A stretch of 5,562 nucleotides of DNA, from the NCBI GenBank assembly GCA_018334855.1, contig JAGXLE010000110.1:1-5562 (forward strand). The letters run 5' to 3'. Origin of the DNA: Desulfobacterales bacterium (lineage in GTDB: Bacteria > Desulfobacterota > Desulfobacteria > Desulfobacterales > Desulfosalsimonadaceae). The notes below the pieces were generated by a model that made no database searches, had not been told where the DNA came from, and saw only the letters and a list, made by a program, of their open reading frames with translations. The position numbers and the translations under genes are program-made. Of the stretch, positions 1 through 4,707 are shown piece after piece. Each line of letters begins with the position of its first letter. The first letter of the stretch is position 1.

Positions 1-613
1 TCCTGGCACTGTCTTTTTTGGCAGCCACCATGTGGGAGGTTGTTGACAGGTAATACACGCTGTCGCCCGGCTCCAGCTCAAAAACGTCCTTGTCGATCTT
101 TGCCACCACGGTGCCTTCCAGGACGAATATAAACTCCTCGCCTTCGTGCACGGATGTTTCCTGGTCCGGGTTTTCCTCCAGATCCACGATCAGGGCCTCC
201 ATGTGCCGGCCCTGAACTTCCGGGGCCAGGCTCCTGTAGGAATAAAGCTTTCTGCCCCCGGGCGAAGTCGACCGGGAGGCCGGTTTGCGCTCATCCTTGC
301 GGGTGATCGAGTAAACCCTGCTGCCCGCACCCGATACCAGGCGGGAAAACGCACTGTCTAACGCCTTGGACAGCTTTACCAGGGTCCCGAGCTGGGGCTG
401 GATCTCGTTTGCTTCGATTTTGGCCAGTGTGCTAACATCAAACCCGGTCAGACTGGCCATCTTTTCATGGGTAATCCCTTTTTCCTCCCGAATACCGCGG
501 ATCCGGTCGCCTATGGCCTCCACATCCACAGATCCGGCCTGCCCGGAAATCTCTCCTGTCAGCACCTCGTATCGGTCTTTATAACGCCTGCCGGAATCTT
601 GATTACTGACCAT
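1..613 (-). CDS. XRE-family transcriptional regulator with C-terminal cupin domain (3' end outside window)
   Basis: Translating the minus strand from the ATG at 613-611 gives 204 residues without a stop before the window edge, so the C-terminus is missing. Residues about 34-91 form an XRE-type helix-turn-helix (IGDRIRGIREEKGITHEKMA, then STLAKIEANEIQPQLGTL). A low-complexity linker rich in Ser, Arg and Gly (about 105-123) leads into a cupin_2 barrel (about 138-204) with HEGEEF at 156-161, VLEG at 164-167, EPGD at 181-184 and His194. The usual HxH pair is reduced to a single His156. A good ribosome site, AGGAG at 625-621, sits 7 nt before the start. Proteins of this build bind DNA through the HTH and probably sense a small ligand through the cupin. 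The target is unknown; in related bacteria they often control a neighbouring metabolic operon. The gene is transcribed divergently from the LUD gene, so control of the shared intergenic region is possible but not shown. Confidence 0.93.
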   Translation of the reverse strand, partial: MVSNQDSGRRYKDRYEVLTGEISGQAGSVDVEAIGDRIRGIREEKGITHEKMASLTGFDVSTLAKIEANEIQPQLGTLVKLSKALDSAFSRLVSGAGSRVYSITRKDERKPASRSTSPGGRKLYSYRSLAPEVQGRHMEALIVDLEENPDQETSVHEGEEFIFVLEGTVVAKIDKDVFELEPGDSVYYLSTTSHMVAAKKDSAR

Positions 614-674
614 GCGCTCACTCCTTTGGCTGATTTGCCGCTTGAATCAAATTGCATCTACCTTTCAGGCTCTT

Positions 675-688
675 ACCTAAATTGAGGT
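675..688. promoter_or_regulatory. Near-perfect 14-bp dyad, possible operator of the XRE-cupin gene
   Basis: ACCTAAATTGAGGT reads almost the same on both strands, with one mismatched pair near the centre. It is also flanked by a TCTTA direct repeat. It lies about 60 bp upstream of the XRE-cupin start, where an autoregulatory site would be expected. No convincing -10/-35 pair could be fixed for the minus-strand gene, so assignment as an operator is inference. Confidence 0.3.
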
Positions 689-727
689 CTTATTTTTTAT
701 TACCAGAACCCGCCATCCCCGTCAAAC

Positions 728-795
728 CCCAAAAAGGGGACAGATCTATTTTTTGGGGCGGCCTCTTCAAAAAATAGATCTGTTACCTTTTTGGG
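728..795. repeat. Long imperfect inverted repeat (hairpin) with AGATCT cores, REP-like or IS-related
   Basis: The arms at 728-754 and 769-795 are each 27 nt, match at 25 of 27 positions and are separated by a 14-nt spacer (755-768). Each arm carries CAGATCTATTTTTT or its complement, preceded by CCCAAAAAGG. A competing shorter hairpin exists in the left half: CCCCAAAAA at 727-735 can pair with TTTTTGGGG at 750-758. Elements with an AGATCTATTTT core next to AAAAGG runs are, from general knowledge, dispersed in many proteobacterial genomes, often linked to Y1/REP-associated transposases. No transposase is present here, so this would be a non-autonomous copy. In RNA it would fold into a strong stem and could also limit read-through between the two divergent genes. 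Confidence 0.75.
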
Positions 796-799
796 TGGC

Positions 800-839
800 T
801 TGTCAGATATTTGCGGCTGTGTTATTAAAGCAGTTATAG
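800..839 (+). promoter_or_regulatory. Possible sigma-70-type promoter(s) of the LUD gene
   Basis: Two overlapping candidates are readable: TTGTCA (800-805), 17-nt spacer, TATTAA (823-828); and TTGCGG (811-816), 17-nt spacer, TTATAG (834-839). Either would start transcription about 25-40 nt before the LUD start codon. Both are only moderate matches, and the choice between them is open. Confidence 0.35.
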
Positions 840-869
840 AATGTTCACCCGAAAATAAAGGAAGATATT

Positions 870-1514
870 ATGGCTGATAATCAATACCAGACATGGCTGT
901 GGGAACAGCTCGGGCACCGCACCATAGAAAACCTCAAAAAAAACGGCTTTGCGGGAAATTTCCTGTCAACAGCAGAGGAAGCCGGGGAATTTGTTACGGA
1001 AATGGTCAGGGAATACAACAGCTTCGGCTTCGGCGGCTCTGCAACGGCCAGGGAGCTGAATCTGCCGGAAAGCCTGAAGCAACAAGGCAAAACCGTATAC
1101 GATCACTGGGATCCCCAGCAGGATGAATCAGATCTTACACTCAGGCTGAAACAGGGCCGCTGCGACTGCTTTATATGCAGTGCAAACGCGATTTCCGCCA
1201 CCGGAGAAATAGTAAATGTGGACGGGGTAGGCAACAGGACAAATGCCATGACCTTTGGCTGCCCCAACGTGGTAATTGTTGCCGGCATGAACAAGGTCGC
1301 ACTGGACATAGACGGTGCAATCCGCAGAATCCGGGAGATCGCGGGCCCCATGCGCGCCCGCAGCCTGAACATGAACACGCCCTGCGCGGAAACCGGCATA
1401 TGCACAGACTGCAATTCCCCCCAGCGCATATGCAGGATCACCACTATTCTGCACAGAAAACCCATGATGACCGAAATAACGGTGGTGCTGATAAACCAGG
1501 CGCTGGGGTTTTAA
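870..1514 (+). CDS. LUD-domain (DUF162, LutC/YkgG-like) protein with C-terminal cysteine cluster
   Basis: This is a 214-residue protein with a well-spaced ribosome site (AAGGAAG at 858-864, 5 nt before ATG). The LUD fold is recognised from GFGGSAT at 53-59, the segment around NAISATGEIVNVDGVGNRT (106-124) and VVIVAGMNKV (134-143). These match the nucleotide- or cofactor-binding fold shared with LutC. The tail holds Cys172, Cys178, Cys181 and Cys188 (C-x5-C-x2-C-x6-C), a pattern seen in the anaerobe-type branch of the family, and could bind a metal or Fe-S cluster. The LutABC pathway oxidises L-lactate, but no LutA- or LutB-type gene is adjacent here, so a lactate role is not supported by context. 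The length fits a complete single-domain member. The exact substrate of this branch is unknown to me. Confidence 0.9.
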   Translation: MADNQYQTWLWEQLGHRTIENLKKNGFAGNFLSTAEEAGEFVTEMVREYNSFGFGGSATARELNLPESLKQQGKTVYDHWDPQQDESDLTLRLKQGRCDCFICSANAISATGEIVNVDGVGNRTNAMTFGCPNVVIVAGMNKVALDIDGAIRRIREIAGPMRARSLNMNTPCAETGICTDCNSPQRICRITTILHRKPMMTEITVVLINQALGF

Positions 1515-1545
1515 TCAGGCTTGATAAGCCTTGAAGTATACCTGC

Positions 1546-1573
1546 TTGACTTAACGATTTTTAAAACTATTTT
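1546..1573 (+). promoter_or_regulatory. Putative promoter of the DUF433 gene
   Basis: TTGACT (1546-1551), a 16-nt spacer and TATTTT (1568-1573) lie about 70 nt upstream of the DUF433 start, in an A/T-rich stretch. The -35 is a strong match and the -10 is weaker. It suggests the DUF433 gene has its own transcript, separate from LUD. Confidence 0.4.
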
Positions 1574-1642
1574 CATAATTAAAACAAAAACAGATATAAA
1601 AATTGCCTGACAATGGCGCTCTTTAGCACAAAGGAACCTATT

Positions 1643-1876
1643 ATGGATAATCTGATTATATCCAATCCTGAAATAATGATGGGCAAACCTGTAGTTAAAG
1701 GGACACGGATAACGGTTGAGTTAATTTTGGAAAAAATCGCCGCGGGTGAGTCGGTCGATCAAATTTTAAACGAACACCCCCGATTAACAAGGGAAGCCAT
1801 CCATGCCGCTTGCGCTTTTGCCGCCGAAGCCCTGAAAGCTGACGTTATATACCCCGTGGAAGAGGCTCATGCGTAA
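1643..1876 (+). CDS. DUF433-family antitoxin-type protein
   Basis: This is a 77-residue protein. I chose the ATG at 1643 because AAAGGAA (1630-1636) lies 6 nt before it; the upstream in-frame ATG at 1613 has no ribosome site and would add ten residues that do not look conserved. The DUF433 signature is clear: ISNPEIMMGKPVVKGTRITV at about 6-25, then ILEKIAAGESVDQILNEHP at about 28-46 and LTREAIHAACAFAAEAL at about 48-64. The family has a small winged-HTH-like fold and is commonly the antitoxin or DNA-binding partner of a DUF5615 PIN-like RNase encoded immediately downstream. Here that partner begins at the expected overlap but is broken (1869-2043), leaving this gene an orphan. It appears intact itself. 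Confidence 0.9.
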   Translation: MDNLIISNPEIMMGKPVVKGTRITVELILEKIAAGESVDQILNEHPRLTREAIHAACAFAAEALKADVIYPVEEAHA

Positions 1877-2043
1877 ATCTCCTTCTGGATGAAAATATAG
1901 ACAAACAAATTGTTGAACATTTAAGAAATGACGGCCATGCCATTTCAAGACATGCGGCTGAAATGTCGGGATGTTTTACTGTTATCTCCCGGAATAGAAT
2001 CAGGATACGAAAATTTTCTTCATCCCAGAAAAATACCAGATAA
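1869..2043 (+). pseudogene. Remnant of a DUF5615 PIN-like toxin (frameshifted start, internal deletion)
   Basis: An ATG at 1869, overlapping the end of the DUF433 gene as expected for this pair, hits a stop after seven codons. One frame over, from 1873, the reading is VNLLLDENIDKQIVEHLRND, which is the typical DUF5615 N-terminus including the catalytic-type Asp-Glu-Asn. It continues through GHAISRHAAEMSG and then jumps to CFTVISRNRIRIRK, which resembles the C-terminal strand of the family, and stops at 2041. There are only 56 codons where the family usually has roughly 110-120. The central part with the remaining acidic residues is missing. A frame error near 1877-1881 separates the ATG from the body. 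A functional RNase is not expected. The family call rests on recognised motifs rather than on an alignment. Confidence 0.75.
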
Positions 2044-2090
2044 ACTGCCTATATACCGGGCCACCCTGGATCACTCTTCATTCCTGGCGT

Positions 2091-2561
2091 ATGGTTAATT
2101 ATTCCATACGATTTTTGTTTGAAAGGCATGAGAACAGGCTGCATCCTCTGAAAAAAACAGCCGGGCATATCAGGGCCCGGCTTGAGGAAATCGACTCTGT
2201 TTATAAAAAATTATGCGCGGCGACGTGCCCTTTCTGCCCTGATCCCTGCTGCTTTTCCGCGGATATCTGGTTTGACTTAAAAGATCTTTTGTTTCTGCAC
2301 GCATCCGGGCTTGCCATGCCTATCAAAGATCCGGGCAAGAAGAAAAACTCGCCCTGCAGCTTTCTTTCCTCAAACGGCTGCACTATTGCCAGGACCAGCC
2401 GCCCGTGGCTCTGCACCTGGTACCTGTGCCCGACGCAGAAACGCCGCCTGGAAACTAAACAGCCGGGATTTTTGCATCGGCTGCAGAAGCTGACAGCCGA
2501 AATCACCGCTCTTCGAAAACATCTCGAGCAATGCTTTATTGAACTTACGGGGACTGAATAA
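2091..2561 (+). CDS. YkgJ-like cysteine-cluster protein (putative metal- or Fe-S-binding)
   Basis: This is a 156-residue protein with two cysteine groups: Cys42, Cys46, Cys49, Cys53 and Cys54 (C-x3-C-x2-C-x3-CC), then Cys89, Cys97, Cys108 and Cys113 in the context PCSFLSSNGCTIARTSRPWLC. The ending 'C-x-F-L ... G-C-x-I ... R-P-x-x-C' is the pattern of the YkgJ/UPF0153 zinc- or iron-chelating family. The N-terminal 40 and C-terminal 40 residues are basic and helical. ATG 2091 is the only ATG in the conserved stretch, with an in-frame stop at 1995 and no strong ribosome site. The family's biochemical role is unsettled. It lies downstream of the broken DUF433/DUF5615 pair in the same direction and shows no evident functional tie to it. 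Confidence 0.72.
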   Translation: MVNYSIRFLFERHENRLHPLKKTAGHIRARLEEIDSVYKKLCAATCPFCPDPCCFSADIWFDLKDLLFLHASGLAMPIKDPGKKKNSPCSFLSSNGCTIARTSRPWLCTWYLCPTQKRRLETKQPGFLHRLQKLTAEITALRKHLEQCFIELTGTE

Positions 2562-2599
2562 TATTTAGTATAATTTCATGATTTTTCCTGCGAAAAAAA

Positions 2600-2770
2600 T
2601 CAAAGATCCGGGGCTTTGTCAAATCTGTCTTTATATGTGAAAAAGGTAAGATCCTCGCTGAACCTTTGGCACAGACGCATCAACAACGCGGAACCGCCGA
2701 CGATCACGTAATCTGGTATAAAATCGGCTTCAGCGACCAATGGCGTATTTGTTTTCGTTTAATGCAGCAT
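2600..2770 (-). pseudogene. N-terminal remnant of an AbiEii-type nucleotidyltransferase
   Basis: Reading the minus strand, the first part in one frame is ALNENKYAIGR (from about 2765), ending at a TGA at 2732-2730. The next frame continues with AEADFIPDYVIVGGSALLMR, LCQRFSEDLTFFTYKDRFDK and a stop at 2602-2600. The block VIVGGSALLM ... RFSEDLTFF resembles the GG(S/T)AL ... (S)xDLDFF active-site region of AbiEii/AbiGii-type nucleotidyltransferases. The second catalytic Asp has become Thr (DLT instead of DLD). The fragment stops after about 45 residues where the family has 200 or more. No usable start codon lies in the second frame apart from a TTG. It follows the HepT gene on the same strand with a gap of about 14 bp. 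The AbiEii call comes from motif recognition only. Confidence 0.62.
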
Positions 2771-2783
2771 AGAATCGAAAATC

Positions 2784-3209
2784 CTATCCCCTGGTTCTGA
2801 TCCAATTTGCTATGGCGTCTGCAAATTGCAGCAGATCCTCAAGCCTCTGGAGATTTCGATAGATTTCATCCCAGTCAAGTCCCAGGTATCCATGGACAAA
2901 AATATTGCGAAATCCGGCTATGGGTGCAATACGCTTGGCAAACTCAGCATCAATAATATTTAACTCTCCTGCACGAATAATAGCATCATGGGAGTCAACA
3001 GGCTTTTTGGCTTTTTCAAGAGAAATTATGCGGTTGCAGATATCTATGCAGCACTGGGCCGCCACTTCAAGGTTGCGCTCTACAATGTCGCGCAGATAAG
3101 GATCTTTATCAAACTCATCTCTGCTTTTTTCCTTCAGGGGATCTAATCTGGCCAAGCGTTCCCTGAGTTCGTCCAAGCGCTTTTCTATACCGCTGAACTC
3201 TGGCTGCAT
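2784..3209 (-). CDS. hepT: HepT-like HEPN ribonuclease toxin (DUF86)
   Basis: This is a 141-residue, largely helical protein. The start is set at the ATG 3209-3207 because AAGGAG (3222-3217) lies 7 nt before it; the ATG two codons upstream is only 1 nt from the same site. The HEPN active site is intact: Arg101-Asn-Ile-Phe-Val-His106-Gly-Tyr108, the R-x4-H-x-Y form found in HepT toxins. The helical bundle includes NLEVAAQCCIDICNRII (about 46-62) and DAEFAKRIAPIAGFRN (about 87-102). Known HepT proteins are RNases, and in studied pairs the Tyr of R-x4-H-x-Y is the residue AMPylated by MntA to inactivate the toxin. The partner gene lies directly upstream and overlaps it. This would be the toxin half of an intact MNT/HEPN module. 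Confidence 0.93.
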   Translation of the reverse strand: MQPEFSGIEKRLDELRERLARLDPLKEKSRDEFDKDPYLRDIVERNLEVAAQCCIDICNRIISLEKAKKPVDSHDAIIRAGELNIIDAEFAKRIAPIAGFRNIFVHGYLGLDWDEIYRNLQRLEDLLQFADAIANWIRTRG

Positions 3210-3609
3210 GTCCATTCTCCTTGATAATCTGCTGGCGGGCCATTTTTAAAAACGGCAAAGCATCGAAATACAGCCCCATGATGCGGGCTTCGAATTCCAC
3301 CCGGGTGTTAATATTCCTCTCATAAAGGATTTCTCCTTTGGATATAATCGCAAAGGCCAGATCAATGGGTGCATTCTGCAGCAACACCAAATCAATTCGG
3401 CTCGTTCCCAACTGCCTGGACAGTTCCGAGGCAAGCCCGGACCGAATTGCTGCAGAATCCCCCTGCCGGTCAACCAGGGCAGCAAAGTCGTAATCGCTTT
3501 GAGGGCCGGCGGTGCCGTCTACGCGGGAACCGAACCGATAAAGCATCGCCACTTCGGGATAGTCATTTTCTATGATGTGCCTGATCATTTTTTCTGCTTT
3601 TCCCATCAT
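3115..3609 (-). CDS. mntA: MntA-like minimal nucleotidyltransferase antitoxin
   Basis: This is a 164-residue protein with the complete MNT active site: Gly27-Ser28, ten residues, then Asp39-Tyr40-Asp41 (GS-x10-DxD), and a third acidic residue Asp73 in RIDLVLL. MntA enzymes transfer AMP from ATP to the HepT toxin and neutralise it. The gene overlaps hepT by 95 nt from the preferred hepT start. Residues from about 134 to 164 are therefore read from the same DNA as the HepT N-terminus in another frame, and give an Arg/Lys/Gly/Gln-rich tail (ARVQRYRKALGRTQGTLG and onward). Known MntA proteins are about 140 residues, so this tail is extra. The start is uncertain: ATGs at 3609, 3606 and 3588 are all possible and none has a strong ribosome site. 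Confidence 0.9.
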   Translation of the reverse strand: MMGKAEKMIRHIIENDYPEVAMLYRFGSRVDGTAGPQSDYDFAALVDRQGDSAAIRSGLASELSRQLGTSRIDLVLLQNAPIDLAFAIISKGEILYERNINTRVEFEARIMGLYFDALPFLKMARQQIIKENGHAARVQRYRKALGRTQGTLGQIRSPEGKKQR

Positions 3610-3663
3610 GAAACAAGATGCTTACAACTGTTCAATTTTTAAATATTTTTATCACAAACCGCC

Positions 3664-3792
3664 TTAAGATGTCCCCGAATTTTTCAGCCTGGAAATGAAA
3701 TGCCGGCTGATTTCATCCCTGGAAATCTTATATCCCGGACTCAGGTGCGATATGTCGTCATCAATGATATCCTCCACGTAAATCAGAGCCAT
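3664..3792 (-). pseudogene. C-terminal remnant, probably of an AbiEii-type nucleotidyltransferase
   Basis: An open frame of 42 codons begins at an ATG at 3792 with MALIYVEDIIDDDISHLSPG and continues YKISRDEISRHFISRLK to a TAA at 3666-3664. The pattern 'AL-x-Y-x-ED ... L-x-P-x ... (W/S)xE(I/V)xxxF' resembles the C-terminal end of AbiEii-type nucleotidyltransferases that sit downstream of small DUF6922-like genes. The frame is closed upstream by a TGA three codons before the ATG, and it overlaps the last codons of the DUF6922-like gene in a different frame. The simplest reading is a deletion that removed the end of the small gene and most of the nucleotidyltransferase. A genuine small overlapping gene is a weaker alternative. 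Confidence 0.45.
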
Positions 3793-4030
3793 TGAAATTC
3801 AATTTCCTGAACCGATTATCAAACAGCAGCCGCCTGATCCACACTTCCCGTATATAAGGGCTGTCATAACATTCAAATAAAACCCGGATATCATCCACAT
3901 CCCCATATTTAAGCACTGTTTCCACAAAAAGATCAGGCTTTACATCCTTTGGTAAAATCTTGCCTGAATAACTCCAGAAAAGGTTCCTGGCTTTCATCTT
4001 TTCAAAAAGATCGGCAATACGCTGATCCAT
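3761..4030 (-). CDS. DUF6922-like small protein, probably truncated at its 3' end
   Basis: The start at ATG 4030-4028 is preferred because AGGGA (4042-4038) lies 7 nt before it; 22 further codons upstream are open but run through the promoter. The 89-residue product reads MDQRIADLFEKMKARNLFWS, then VETVLKYGDVDDIRVLFECY (about 36-55) and IREVWIRRLLFDNRFRKLNF (about 60-79). This looks like the small helical proteins (DUF6922-like) encoded just before AbiEii-type nucleotidyltransferases. The last ten residues (NGSDLRGGYH) are unlike the rest and come from DNA that codes in another frame for the nucleotidyltransferase remnant. The original C-terminus has therefore probably been lost. Its function, likely antitoxin or DNA-binding, is inferred from gene order in such pairs. 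The family call is tentative. Confidence 0.55.
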   Translation of the reverse strand: MDQRIADLFEKMKARNLFWSYSGKILPKDVKPDLFVETVLKYGDVDDIRVLFECYDSPYIREVWIRRLLFDNRFRKLNFNGSDLRGGYH

Positions 4031-4067
4031 ATGTTTATCCCTTTTACAACTATGCGATTTTTTACTA

Positions 4068-4096
4068 TTTCTAGCATAAACCACCTTTGGTGTCAA
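4068..4096 (-). promoter_or_regulatory. Strong promoter with central dyad upstream of the DUF6922-like gene
   Basis: On the minus strand TTGACA (4096-4091) is followed after 17 nt by TAGAAA (4073-4068), preceded by TGC as an extended -10. Transcription would start about 30 nt before the ATG at 4030. The 11-bp dyad CACCAAAGGTG (4092-4082) occupies the spacer, a typical place for an autorepressor. The same transcript could run through the MntA/HepT pair. Confidence 0.65.
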
Positions 4097-4389
4097 AACA
4101 ATTAAAAACTATTCGCAGGAGTTTTCAAAGGGTGGGATATCAAATGCGGCGACACTATTACCGTTTATCCCCGGCGGGAAAATGCGGGAACCTGTCACCG
4201 GTTTTCATGCGCCCTTGTATACCCCTCTTGATATCCGCCGGATCAGATTTTTACGGTGCAGGGCAGCAATTGGACTTATCGCCTGTGTTTAAAAAATATA
4301 AAAAGAATTCCCGGCTTTTTGTAAAAAATGTTTTTAAACAATAATGGCGCTTTCTTTCAAGTTTTTTTGTAGGGCGTCTTTTTTAAAGA
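4097..4389. other. Intergenic stretch between divergent promoters; no supported gene
   Basis: I see no convincing coding region here. An open frame on the plus strand (4087-4344, 85 codons) has no ribosome site, starts inside the minus-strand promoter and has no recognisable motif. The stretch does contain the nested inverted repeats described at 4135-4236, and it becomes A/T-rich from about 4285 towards the VapBC promoter. Confidence 0.6.
4135..4236. repeat. Nested inverted repeats, possible structured RNA or decayed element
   Basis: GGATATCAA (4135-4143) is complemented exactly by TTGATATCC (4228-4236). Inside lie GGCG (4173-4176) with CGCC (4210-4213) and GAAAA (4178-4182) with TTTTC (4202-4206), all in nested order, with CGG/CCG (4185-4187/4198-4200) innermost. 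There is also an imperfect direct repeat: AAATGCGG at 4142-4149 and 4180-4187, each followed about 12 nt later by ACCG. No known RNA family is recognised, and some of this pairing could be chance. Confidence 0.3.
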
Positions 4390-4429
4390 TTGACCTGTGA
4401 ATATTTCTTTCTTACTATTATGTAAGAAA
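4390..4429 (+). promoter_or_regulatory. vapBC promoter with overlapping palindromic operator
   Basis: TTGACC (4390-4395), a 17-nt spacer and TACTAT (4413-4418) form a good sigma-70-type promoter. A perfect 8-bp inverted repeat, TTTCTTAC (4408-4415) and GTAAGAAA (4422-4429) with a 6-nt spacer, covers the -10 and the expected start point. VapB or the VapBC complex usually binds such palindromes and represses its own operon, so autoregulation is the likely meaning. Confidence 0.7.
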
Positions 4430-4455
4430 TACTTTTAAAGTAAGGAGATGTGAAG

Positions 4456-4707
4456 ATGAACTCTGCCACAGTAACCAGCAAAGGTCAGGTCACTATTCCC
4501 AAATCAGTAAGACAGGCTTTGGGACTTTATCCCGGAGACAGAATTGAATTTTTAATCCATGAAAACGGCGAGATAACGCTACAGCCGATAAAAAAAAGAG
4601 CTGATGAGGTTTACGGGATGCTCAGGAAACCCGGCCGAAAACCCGTGTCTGTAGAAGATATGAACGAAGCGGTAAGAAAAAGATTCAGAAAACAGGGAAT
4701 CAAATGA
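4456..4707 (+). CDS. vapB: VapB antitoxin, AbrB/MazE (SpoVT) type
   Basis: This is an 83-residue protein. AAGGAG (4442-4447) lies 8 nt before the ATG at 4456, which is better spaced than the GTG at 4450. The N-terminal 45 residues are a swapped-hairpin AbrB DNA-binding domain (ATVTSKGQVTIPKSVRQALG at 4-23, PGDRIEFLI at 26-34, ITLQP at 40-44). The C-terminal part (about 55-83, basic: KPGRKPVSVEDMNEAVRKRF) is the segment expected to wrap around and inhibit the PIN toxin. Its stop overlaps the vapC start by ATGA, so the two are translationally coupled. It probably represses its own promoter through the palindrome at 4408-4429. Confidence 0.95.
   Translation: MNSATVTSKGQVTIPKSVRQALGLYPGDRIEFLIHENGEITLQPIKKRADEVYGMLRKPGRKPVSVEDMNEAVRKRFRKQGIK

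Noticed and set aside
146..584. Plus-strand open frames opposite the XRE-cupin gene
   Set aside because: They are antisense shadows of a clear HTH-cupin protein, with no ribosome sites or motifs.
1103..1465. Minus-strand open frames of 108 and 120 codons inside the LUD gene
   Set aside because: The plus-strand frame carries the recognised LUD motifs and a good ribosome site; the antisense frames have none.
1515..1533. Possible terminator after the LUD gene (AGGCTT-GAT-AAGCCT)
   Set aside because: The loop is only three nucleotides and no T-run follows, so it is not a convincing rho-independent terminator.
1613..1642. Upstream ATG extending the DUF433 protein by ten residues
   Set aside because: There is no ribosome site before 1613, while AAAGGAA is ideally placed before 1643.
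2580..2601. A/T-only inverted repeat GATTTTT/AAAAATC as a bidirectional terminator between convergent genes
   Set aside because: The stem has almost no G/C pairs and would be unstable; chance is likely in such A/T-rich sequence.
4087..4344. 85-codon plus-strand open frame in the intergenic region
   Set aside because: It starts inside the minus-strand promoter, lacks a ribosome site and has no recognisable motif.
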